From contig JARIAP010000004.1 of the NCBI GenBank assembly GCA_029257755.1, forward strand, positions 1 to 14,279: a stretch of DNA of 14,279 nucleotides, in the 5' to 3' direction. Origin of the DNA: Helicobacter sp. (GTDB lineage Bacteria > Campylobacterota > Campylobacteria > Campylobacterales > Helicobacteraceae). This document shows positions 8,078 through 14,279 of this stretch, in pieces (the stretch's first letter is position 1; every line of letters starts with the position of its first letter). The notes under the pieces were generated by a model that had not been told where the DNA came from, searched no databases, and saw only the letters and a program-made list of their open reading frames with translations. A program made the position numbers and the translations under genes.

Positions 8078-8251
8078 TTATTTTTTTATCATATTGTAGA
8101 ATAACATAGCAAAAATTGTGATTATACCAACAATAAAAATAAATCCTATAAGCCATATGAATATTGGTATTAAAAATGCAATAAACTTAAATATAATGAC
8201 AACAACAGAAATTAAGATAATAAAAATTAAACCTAATTGTAAAAACTGCAC
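8078..8251 (-). CDS. Small hydrophobic membrane protein, 57 residues, GTG start
   Basis: A GTG at 8251 lies five bases after a perfect AAGGAG (8262-8257). It opens a 57-codon frame ending in TAA at 8078-8080. The product is almost wholly hydrophobic: MQFLQLGLIFIILISVVVII, then F-K-F, then a second long Ile/Phe/Leu segment (residues 24-52), ending NMIKK. This predicts two membrane segments with a short turn at K22 and a positively charged C-terminus. No catalytic motif is seen and I do not recognise a family. It lies between cetA (79 bases upstream) and atpE (197 bases downstream), all in the same direction. The ribosome-binding site and uninterrupted hydrophobic coding are the evidence; an ATG-only search would miss it. 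Confidence 0.7.
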   Translation of the reverse strand: MQFLQLGLIFIILISVVVIIFKFIAFLIPIFIWLIGFIFIVGIITIFAMLFYNMIKK

Positions 8252-8267
8252 AATATCTCCTTAGTTA

Positions 8268-8273
8268 ATTATA
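8268..8273 (-). promoter_or_regulatory. Possible -10 box for the small membrane protein
   Basis: TATAAT on the minus strand 16 bases before the GTG start. The leader would be very short, with transcription starting at the edge of the AAGGAG site, and no clear -35 is present, so this is tentative. Confidence 0.25.
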
Positions 8274-8330
8274 AAAATGTAAATTCTAATACAAAAAAGT
8301 TAATATAAAATTATTATTAATTGTGTAATA

Positions 8331-9725
8331 TTATTGGCTTAATGCATTATCAATTTTTTCCATAAACATTTGACTTTCATTTTCCATAGCATTAAGATGT
8401 TTTACAATATATTCTATATCTTCTATTAATAACTCTTTATTTTCATCTAGTTTATTTAAAGCCTTTATAACATTATTTTGTATGATATCTCTGCTTTGTG
8501 TTACATCGTTTTCACTAACAAACTTAAATAATATATCTCTACATTTAGAATCTTCAAAGAGATGGGAAATTGAGTGTTTTGTAAAGTCTTGTGCTGGTTT
8601 AAAAAGCTTAAAACTTAAGTAAGCATTTGATTTATACAATATATGTTCTAGCTTAGCAACATTTACAATAAGGCTTTTTTGTAATACGCTAAAAGCATCA
8701 TATAAAGTTGAACTTTCATCTCCAAAATCTTCAAATACGCTTATAAAAGATGTAATTTTATCTTTAACTTGATGTATTATTTTATATACATCTTCGCTTT
8801 CTAGTTGTATCGTATTAATTTCTTGTTGCATCGTATGTATAACAAGCGATATTTCATCTGTTGCTTTATGTGTATTTTCTGCAAGCTTTCTCACTTCATC
8901 TGCAACTACTGCAAATCCTCTGCCATGCTCACCAGCCCTTGCTGCCTCAATACTTGCATTTAATGCTAATAAATTTGTCTGTGCAGCAATTCCTATTATT
9001 AATTGCACCACATTACCAATATCATTTGATCTTTGTGCAAAGCTATTAATAGCATCATTACTTTGTGCAATTAAACTCAAAAGTTTTTCAATGCTATTAA
9101 CCACCTCTGTTATATTTTCTTTGTTGTTATCAGCAATCTCTGTAAGTGTTTTTATGTTATTATTAACATTGTAAATTTTATCCATTTCTTGTGTTAAATC
9201 AGAACTAATTATGCTTAAGTCATGATTTTGATTATCAAGACTCATATTCATTAGGGAATGAGATAAAGAATTTTTAATACTTTCTTTTGCATTATTTTCA
9301 ATACTACTTAAACATAAATTAATATTGTCTATATTTTTTACAAATGTTCCCTTTAACCCTTCACCTAAAGCCCTCCTATAAAATTCATTGCTTTGTGAAG
9401 CATTAATTGAGGTATTAACCTCTCTTAAAAAAGCCTCTAAGTTATCAAGTAAAATATTTATATTACTACCAATCTTAATAAGATTAGAATCCCCCTTTAA
9501 ATATATAACTCTACTTTCAAAATCTCCATCTCTTGCATTATCAGTTACTTTTATAATTCTTTGCAAAAATGTTTCTTTTTTAATATCAAGAAATACTGCA
9601 ATAATCTGTAATATTATAATAAAAAATGATATAAAAAAAACGATATAACTTCCATCAGCAATTGCAATAATAGCTATAATAAAGGATAAAAAAACTCCCA
9701 ACAATAGCAAAATTCTATATTGCAT
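8331..9725 (-). CDS. cetA: CetA-like methyl-accepting chemotaxis signalling protein
   Basis: The likely role is the membrane-bound signalling half of a bipartite energy-taxis receptor; in Campylobacter jejuni CetA relays the state of the PAS protein CetB to CheA/CheW (family knowledge). The protein is 464 residues, close to C. jejuni CetA. Two membrane helices (about 5-22 and 27-46) are joined by only ADGS, so there is no periplasmic ligand domain. A HAMP-like linker runs to about 100. The receptor tip is classic: [20 protein letters not shown], with E260, then [13 protein letters not shown]. The C-terminal region from about 355 is not ordinary receptor sequence; H361 (LEHILYK) and C395 (DSKCRD) recall a zinc-binding CZB domain, but its last histidine pair is absent. 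The ATG overlaps the cetB stop (TAATG), with AAGGA inside the cetB end. Confidence 0.8.
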   Translation of the reverse strand: MQYRILLLLGVFLSFIIAIIAIADGSYIVFFISFFIIILQIIAVFLDIKKETFLQRIIKVTDNARDGDFESRVIYLKGDSNLIKIGSNINILLDNLEAFLREVNTSINASQSNEFYRRALGEGLKGTFVKNIDNINLCLSSIENNAKESIKNSLSHSLMNMSLDNQNHDLSIISSDLTQEMDKIYNVNNNIKTLTEIADNNKENITEVVNSIEKLLSLIAQSNDAINSFAQRSNDIGNVVQLIIGIAAQTNLLALNASIEAARAGEHGRGFAVVADEVRKLAENTHKATDEISLVIHTMQQEINTIQLESEDVYKIIHQVKDKITSFISVFEDFGDESSTLYDAFSVLQKSLIVNVAKLEHILYKSNAYLSFKLFKPAQDFTKHSISHLFEDSKCRDILFKFVSENDVTQSRDIIQNNVIKALNKLDENKELLIEDIEYIVKHLNAMENESQMFMEKIDNALSQ

Positions 9726-10219
9726 TAAATTCCTTTTTGGAGATTGATTATTAAATTATTGTATGATATATTTGCGTTATGTGCTTGATTTAATACAAAT
9801 TTATATGATTCGTTTATTCCTTGTGTTTTCTCAATATGCAGTGCTTCATAATATAGCTCAGATATAGTATCTATAGCTTTTGTATTAGCCTTTCTTCTTA
9901 CAGAATAATAACCAATTATTTCATTATTTTGATTGTAGTTTGGTGTAATATTTGCAAATACCCAATAAAAATTATTATATTTTGTTTTATTTTTAACAAA
10001 AGCAAAAACTTCTTTTCCATCTTTAATATATTCCCATAGAATCTTAAAAATACTTCTTGGCATATCTTCATGTCTTATTATATTATGTGATTTAAATAAA
10101 ACTTCATCCTCATTGTATTCTGCATAATCTAAGAACGATTTATTACAATAAAGAACATTACCTTTTAAATCTGTTTTTGATGTAATTAATACATCATTGC
10201 TAAGTTTTAGTTCTGGCAT
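9725..10219 (-). CDS. cetB: CetB/Aer-like PAS sensor protein
   Basis: A 164-residue soluble protein made of one PAS domain plus a helical C-terminal tail. The sequence follows the Aer PAS pattern: [19 protein letters not shown], then [14 protein letters not shown] (the R-H-x-D segment contributes to FAD binding in Aer), [28 protein letters not shown] and [11 protein letters not shown]. The Trp of the Aer motif GEPW is Phe here (KEVFAFVKN), as I recall for CetB proteins. The expected role is sensing redox or electron-transport state through bound FAD and signalling to the membrane partner encoded next. Coupling to cetA is tight (one-base overlap). AAAGGAC precedes the ATG, with a TATAAT box just upstream. 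In C. jejuni the pair is in the opposite order, cetA first. Confidence 0.82.
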   Translation of the reverse strand: MPELKLSNDVLITSKTDLKGNVLYCNKSFLDYAEYNEDEVLFKSHNIIRHEDMPRSIFKILWEYIKDGKEVFAFVKNKTKYNNFYWVFANITPNYNQNNEIIGYYSVRRKANTKAIDTISELYYEALHIEKTQGINESYKFVLNQAHNANISYNNLIINLQKGI

Positions 10220-10235
10220 AAATGTCCTTTATATA

Positions 10236-10241
10236 ATTATA
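10236..10241 (-). promoter_or_regulatory. -10 box for cetB-cetA
   Basis: A perfect TATAAT on the minus strand, 16 bases before the cetB ATG, with no obvious -35 element. The 111-base gap after waaC supports a separate promoter for the chemotaxis pair. I see no sigma-28 or sigma-54 signature. Confidence 0.4.
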
Positions 10242-10330
10242 GTATTTGGGTTATTTTAAATATTATAAATTGTATCAAAACAATGTAAAAAACACTTAAT
10301 ATTGTTATATTCTTATGAAAAATAAAGTTA

Positions 10331-11398
10331 TTAATTATCTTTTTGTAATTTATCATAAACTTTATGTTTAAAAATTTCAAATATTTCTCTAGATTCAATA
10401 TTTGCAATTTCAAACTTTTTACTATTGGATACTATATATGGATTTCCAAGTAAAACTCTATCAATACATGTGTTACGCATATTTTTTCCACTTGTTACAT
10501 TTGAGTTTCCATAAAGAGTAATACAATTTGTCCCCATAGCCCATGCAAGATGTGTTGCTCCTGTATCACCACCAATCACACAATCAACCTGAATTAAGCA
10601 AAACTTTAAAGCATTGAAATCTAATTTTGGTAATTTTGTTGATTTAATCGACTGCTTATTAAACATGGATTTTAATTCATTTGCATTCTCTTCGTCATCA
10701 TACCATAGTATATAAAAATGGCAATTTTGTAAAAAAGTATTAATGGATTGTGCTAAAGATAAATAACTTTTAATTGGATATGTTTTTTCTTTAATTGAAG
10801 CTTCCAAAATAAAAATAAATGTATAAATTCTTTCATCACCAACACTTTTTAAAAACAAGTTTTTTAAGTTTTCATCTATAAAACGATAACTAATTCCTAA
10901 ACCTTGATTTCTAATTGGTAAAATCCTGTCTAAAGTAATTGGATTATTTTGAAATTCTGGAAGATATTTAAATAAAACTAAAAAATTTCTTTGTAATATA
11001 TTTGCATCATAAGAGATATCCACCTTATGAGTGTAAAAAAAACTAGCTAAACCTTCTCTAACACCAGATTTTGAAAATCCAACGAACTTCTTTGTGTTTA
11101 AAAATTTACCAATCAATGCAGATTTTATAAGACCTTGCATATCTATTACAATATCAAAATCACCACAATTTTTGCAATATTCCCTTATTTTGAATATACC
11201 GCTTATATTCTTTAAGAGTTTTTTAAAAGGTAGTGAATGTATCTTAGTAATACATGGTGAATATTCTAATATGCCTTCAAATCTTTCATCAATAAACCAT
11301 TCAATTTTATAATTACCAAAGTTTTTAAGTCCAGCTAACATACTAGCAGAAATAACAACATCTCCAAATGATGATAAACGAATAATTGCAATTCTCAT
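10331..11398 (-). CDS. waaC: WaaC, LPS heptosyltransferase I
   Basis: A GT9-family glycosyltransferase that adds the first heptose from ADP-heptose to Kdo2-lipid A at the cytoplasmic face of the inner membrane. At 355 residues it is slightly longer than the E. coli and H. pylori enzymes. The start MRIAIIRLSSFGDVVISASM places the catalytic base at D13, as in E. coli WaaC. Later come IDMQGLIKSALIG, the acceptor/phosphate region EASIKEKTYPIKSYLSLAQ (lysine before YP), and the ADP-heptose-binding motif GGDTGATHLAWAMGT followed by ITLYGNSN. It lies 42 bases downstream of the U32 gene in the same direction and is probably co-transcribed. The ribosome-binding site AGGGGA is acceptable. WaaF (heptosyltransferase II) is the alternative, but the N-terminus fits WaaC better. 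Confidence 0.87.
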   Translation of the reverse strand: MRIAIIRLSSFGDVVISASMLAGLKNFGNYKIEWFIDERFEGILEYSPCITKIHSLPFKKLLKNISGIFKIREYCKNCGDFDIVIDMQGLIKSALIGKFLNTKKFVGFSKSGVREGLASFFYTHKVDISYDANILQRNFLVLFKYLPEFQNNPITLDRILPIRNQGLGISYRFIDENLKNLFLKSVGDERIYTFIFILEASIKEKTYPIKSYLSLAQSINTFLQNCHFYILWYDDEENANELKSMFNKQSIKSTKLPKLDFNALKFCLIQVDCVIGGDTGATHLAWAMGTNCITLYGNSNVTSGKNMRNTCIDRVLLGNPYIVSNSKKFEIANIESREIFEIFKHKVYDKLQKDN

Positions 11399-11440
11399 AA
11401 TAATCCCCTAAAACTACATAAACAAACAATATAAATAAAA

Positions 11441-12934
11441 TTATTCTATCTCTTGTAATTTTACTCTTAAAAAACTTAATGGCGGTAACTCAAAAGGTAA
11501 AACAATCAAATTTGTATTGCCACTATGAATAGAATCTAATTCTTTCCCGTTATATAAACAGATTTTTAAAAATCTTATATAATATCTATTATCAATACAA
11601 AAAATCACACCATTTTCATTGTTTTTGCAAGACAATTTCATGTTTGAATCACTAGAATCTATAATAGCATTATCATTATATAATTGAACTAAATTATTAA
11701 GTGATTCTATATTATTTTTTTTAAAAATTGCCTTTGTGTCTGTATTAAAATTTATATTTGAATAATATGACAATGGAGAAATAATTTCTAATACATCACC
11801 TTTTCTTATGGTATGCTTACATAAACAATATTTGCCACTTTCATCAACTTCTGCACAAACTTGATAACTACCTTGACTTATTGCACTAACATGATTTTGA
11901 GTATCAAGTCTAGCAAATGGTCTATGGACTACATAACCATCAGTAAACCCCCTATTTTTAAGAGTATGTAGCTCATATTGATATAAATTTGGGCGTGATA
12001 TTTTATTAATAAAATCATCTATTGCCATTCTATATGTTCTTGCTGTTATCCCCGCATAATAAGTGCTTTTTGTGCGCCCTTCAATTTTTAACGCATCAAT
12101 AACATTTGATTGTAGTATTTGGTGTAAATGACTTGCAAGATTTAAGTCCTTTGCATTAAAAATATGTGTTCCAACATCATATTCTTCTTGTAACCTCATC
12201 AAAACATCATTATCCGGATTTTTAACATAAAATTCATTAGGATCAAATTCTATCAATTTATCATTATCTTTATTTCTTACAAAATATTTATAATCAAATC
12301 TACAATCATTTGCACAGCTACCTCTATTTGGAACTCTACCATGTTGTAATGCAGAAATTAAACATCTACCAGAAAATGCGAAGCACATACTACCATGTAT
12401 AAACATTTCAAGCTCTAAATCAGGCAATAACTTCTTTATTTCCTCACAATCATTTAAGCTTATTTCCCTTGCTACAACAATTCTTTTTACCCCCATATCA
12501 TAATATACACTTGCATCTAGTGCATTTAAAACATTTGCTTGTGTTGATAAATGGATTGGTATGTTTGGTGCTATATTTTTTGTAAGCTTTATAACGCCCG
12601 GTGTTGCTATTATAAAAGCATCTGGATTTAAATCACGCATTTTTGCAATATGATTCTTTAATGTTTCAATTTGTGAATTAAATGGAAACCCATTTATTGT
12701 TACATATACTTTTTTTGACATGCTATGTGCATAATCAATCCCTATCTTAAAATCATCATAACTAAAATCTTTACTAGCCCTATTTCTTAACGAAAAATGG
12801 CTTACACCGCCATAAACCGCATCTGCACCATAATTAAGTGCTATTTTTAGTTTTGTTAAATTTCCTGCAGGAGATAATAATTGAATATCTTTTTTATATT
12901 GTTTAGAATCTTTAAACCCCAATATATTTTGCAT
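11441..12934 (-). CDS. U32-family protein (TrhP/YegQ-like tRNA hydroxylation or 'collagenase' PrtC-like)
   Basis: The U32 family was named after a reported collagenase, but E. coli members are RNA hydroxylation proteins: TrhP (YegQ) acts on tRNA wobble uridine and RlhA on 23S rRNA. The 497 residues open with LLSPAGNLTKLKIALNYGAD and VYGGVSHFSLRNRASKDFS, the family N-terminus. The signature lies at about 178-214: EMFIHGSMCFAFSGRCLISA, then NRGSCANDCRFDY, with four cysteines C184, C191, C207 and C211, the proposed iron-sulphur ligands. IEGRTKSTYYAG follows. The C-terminal third (about 370-497) looks like a beta-rich domain. Length is nearer TrhP than the longer RlhA, so a tRNA role is the better inference; protease activity is not evident. 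AAGGA precedes the ATG. It is the first gene of the minus-strand run. Confidence 0.83.
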   Translation of the reverse strand: MQNILGFKDSKQYKKDIQLLSPAGNLTKLKIALNYGADAVYGGVSHFSLRNRASKDFSYDDFKIGIDYAHSMSKKVYVTINGFPFNSQIETLKNHIAKMRDLNPDAFIIATPGVIKLTKNIAPNIPIHLSTQANVLNALDASVYYDMGVKRIVVAREISLNDCEEIKKLLPDLELEMFIHGSMCFAFSGRCLISALQHGRVPNRGSCANDCRFDYKYFVRNKDNDKLIEFDPNEFYVKNPDNDVLMRLQEEYDVGTHIFNAKDLNLASHLHQILQSNVIDALKIEGRTKSTYYAGITARTYRMAIDDFINKISRPNLYQYELHTLKNRGFTDGYVVHRPFARLDTQNHVSAISQGSYQVCAEVDESGKYCLCKHTIRKGDVLEIISPLSYYSNINFNTDTKAIFKKNNIESLNNLVQLYNDNAIIDSSDSNMKLSCKNNENGVIFCIDNRYYIRFLKICLYNGKELDSIHSGNTNLIVLPFELPPLSFLRVKLQEIE

Positions 12935-12966
12935 AAAAATCCTTGTTTATGTATTTTTAAGTTATA

Positions 12967-12972
12967 ATTATA
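12967..12972 (-). promoter_or_regulatory. Possible -10 box for the U32-waaC transcript
   Basis: TATAAT on the minus strand, 32 bases upstream of the U32 ATG. TATAAC at 12966-12961 overlaps the same region. The surroundings are almost all A/T, so the match is weakly informative. Confidence 0.3.
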
Positions 12973-13053
12973 TAAAATTTATATAAAATTACATTATTAT
13001 ATTTTAGATTCCATATCAAAATAATAAATTTACAAATTTTTTATAAAGTCTGT

Positions 13054-13059
13054 TATAAT
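13054..13059 (+). promoter_or_regulatory. -10 box for the 13104 gene and purN
   Basis: TATAAT preceded by TGT (TGTTATAAT, close to an extended -10) in the divergent region with the U32 gene. The start site would lie near 13066, leaving a leader of about 38 bases. A TTTACA at 13029-13034 is spaced 19 bases away, rather far for a -35. Confidence 0.4.
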
Positions 13060-13103
13060 AACATACAAAATATATTAAATATAATTGATACTTTAGGATA
13101 AAT

Positions 13104-13370
13104 ATGCAACAAAACAACAATCACATAAAAGAACAAGACAATCAAGAACTATTAGAAGAAATACAAGATTTAGAGTTACAAATACTTGATATGTTTGAAG
13201 TTGCATTTTATTTTGCCGGAATTAAAGACGAATATTTACAAGATGCACTAGAATATTATATGAAAATTATAGAATCTCAAGATGATTCTATAGAATATAC
13301 ACCACAAATAATTATTGCAAACATATTGCAAGTTAAAGAAAAAAATCCTAAATGGTTTATTAAAAAATAA
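13104..13370 (+). CDS. Small acidic protein upstream of purN, function unknown
   Basis: An 88-residue soluble protein with AGGA seven to ten bases before its ATG. Residues 14-35 form an acidic amphipathic helix (ELLEEIQDLELQILDMF), followed by FYFAGIKDEYLQDALEYYMK and a basic end KNPKWFIKK. It appears all-helical, without signal peptide, cysteine or membrane segment. It is followed 15 bases later by purN behind a strong ribosome-binding site, so the two are likely co-transcribed. I do not recognise the family, and the linkage to purine synthesis may be only positional. Confidence 0.75.
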   Translation: MQQNNNHIKEQDNQELLEEIQDLELQILDMFEVAFYFAGIKDEYLQDALEYYMKIIESQDDSIEYTPQIIIANILQVKEKNPKWFIKK

Positions 13371-13385
13371 TTTATTGGAGGAACT

Positions 13386-14141
13386 ATGCAATCTAAGGAA
13401 TCAATTATTAATATAATTATACTAGTAAGCGGTAATGGCACAAATATGGAAAATCTAGTTTTATCTTTACATAACAAAACTTTATCACAAGCATTAAGGC
13501 AAAATGGTATAAACTTAACTAAAATTACACAAACACAAAACAATAAAAACAAAAATATACAAAACAATCAACAAGCATTAATAATAAATGATACCATAAT
13601 AAATAATTCTATGTTACTTAAAGATCCTAAAATACAAGTTATATCAGTTATTAGCAATAAAGCAAATGCCTATGCACTAAAAAGGGCAAAAAATCTAAAA
13701 ATTCCACATCATACAATAGAATCTAAAAATAAAAATAGAGATGAATTTGATAAAGAACTTTTAACATATATTAAAGAGTTAGAACAAAAAAATGGACTTG
13801 AATGTATTTTACTTGCTGGTTTTATGCGTATATTGGGTAATGAAATATTAAATTCATTATCACATATTAGAATTTTAAATATACACCCTAGCTTCTTGCC
13901 ATTTCATAAAGGGCTTGATAGTATTAAAAAAAGTTTTGAAGATTCAAATGATTTTGGTGGAGTTAGCATACATTTTGTAGATGAAAACCTTGATTCTGGT
14001 GCTATTATTTTACAAGAAAAAATAATAAAAACACCAAATGAAAGTTTTAATGATTTTGAACAAAGAGTTCATGATTTAGAATATAAACTCTATCCACAAG
14101 CATTTTTAAAAGCAATTGCACAAGGCATACATAATGTTTAA
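13386..14141 (+). CDS. purN: PurN, phosphoribosylglycinamide formyltransferase with an Asn/Gln-rich insertion
   Basis: PurN formylates glycinamide ribonucleotide with 10-formyl-THF, step three of de novo purine synthesis. Visible family parts are the phosphate loop VSGNGTN (14-20), ISNKANAYALKRAKN (89-103), LLAGFMRIL (142-150), the catalytic NIHPS with N165 and H167, and D203 in VDENLDSG. The spacing N165 to D203 (38) equals that of E. coli N106 to D144. The protein is 251 residues, against about 190-212 in the family. The excess lies at about residues 33-79, between the phosphate loop and the ISNKA strand, and includes QTQNNKNKNIQNNQQ. All catalytic residues remain, so it is probably active. 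GGAGG precedes the ATG. PurU is excluded by the lack of an N-terminal ACT domain. Confidence 0.9.
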   Translation: MQSKESIINIIILVSGNGTNMENLVLSLHNKTLSQALRQNGINLTKITQTQNNKNKNIQNNQQALIINDTIINNSMLLKDPKIQVISVISNKANAYALKRAKNLKIPHHTIESKNKNRDEFDKELLTYIKELEQKNGLECILLAGFMRILGNEILNSLSHIRILNIHPSFLPFHKGLDSIKKSFEDSNDFGGVSIHFVDENLDSGAIILQEKIIKTPNESFNDFEQRVHDLEYKLYPQAFLKAIAQGIHNV

Positions 14142-14212
14142 AAATCTTCACAAAATGTTAAGCAAGTATATTAAATATTAATATTAAGAAGCAAATAAAA
14201 TAGAGTGTCTAT

Positions 14213-14279
14213 ATGCATGGTATAGAAATTGTTACATTTAGTATTGTTGCGGTTTTAATTGTTGTATCCCCATATATAA
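14213..14279 (+). CDS. N-terminus of a membrane protein, possibly a cation:proton antiporter (cut by right edge)
   Basis: An ATG at 14213 opens 22 codons with no stop before the edge, reading MHGIEIVTFSIVAVLIVVSP then YI. This is a first membrane helix with a short N-terminal tail. The start resembles KefB/NhaP-type cation:proton antiporters of Campylobacterota as I remember them, but 22 residues cannot prove it. The ribosome-binding site is poor (GAG at 14203-14205), and TAAAAT at 14196-14201 could be a -10 box giving a very short leader. Confidence 0.4.
   Translation, partial: MHGIEIVTFSIVAVLIVVSPYI

Noticed and set aside
13277..13567. 96-codon minus-strand frame with hydrophobic N-terminus across the small acidic gene and purN
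   Set aside because: It is opposite two well-supported plus-strand genes; its hydrophobic look comes from complementing Asn/Lys/Gln-rich coding.
14170..14190. AATATTAATATT palindrome after purN as a terminator
   Set aside because: A/T-only self-complementary stretch without a loop or a T run; too weak to support.
1..14279. CRISPR array, insertion sequence, integrase or defence operon
   Set aside because: No regularly spaced repeats, no transposase or recombinase motifs, and no terminal inverted repeats were seen anywhere; the three tRNA genes carry no adjacent integrase or duplicated 3' ends.

Overview
This window is AT-rich chromosomal DNA that reads as Campylobacterota, most likely a Helicobacter outside the H. 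pylori core. The evidence is the UvrB, MurA and GlmS-remnant sequences, the ATP synthase c subunit with a leader-like N-terminus, and a CetA/CetB-type chemotaxis pair. A purN gene is also present; as far as I recall, H. pylori lacks de novo purine synthesis. The species call is inference from protein resemblance, not from a search.

Positions 1-660 are a gene graveyard on the minus strand. A frameshifted N-terminal piece of glmS (residue-2 nucleophile cysteine intact) runs directly into a broken, unrecognised gene with a signal-peptide-like start that leaves the left edge. Positions 656-1000 have no gene; they hold a minus-strand terminator-like hairpin and a 13-T run.

uvrB (minus, GTG start) diverges from a plus-strand cluster: a small coiled-coil protein, a second small unknown protein and priA. 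The last two overlap by one base (TAATG). A symmetric -10 box lies between uvrB and the cluster. priA converges on murA across a hairpin terminator.

From about 12.9 kb down to 5.8 kb everything is on the minus strand. In transcription order it is: a U32-family protein, waaC (LPS core heptosyltransferase), cetB and cetA (PAS sensor and membrane signalling partner, overlapping TAATG), a 57-residue membrane protein with a GTG start, atpE, tRNA-Leu(GAG), tRNA-Leu(CAA), tRNA-Arg(CCU) and murA. These are mostly housekeeping functions (envelope, energy, translation) with one chemotaxis module. The cetB-cetA pair is the only clear two-gene functional unit.

Divergent from the U32 gene, on the plus strand, are a small acidic unknown protein, a purN enlarged by an Asn/Gln-rich insertion, and the first 22 codons of a membrane protein cut by the right edge. 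I found no mobile element, CRISPR array or defence system. The most unusual signals are the glmS fusion scar, the reversed cetB-cetA order with a divergent receptor tail, the PurN insertion, and two short words (AGAWTCT and AGATTCCAT) that recur far more often than base composition predicts.
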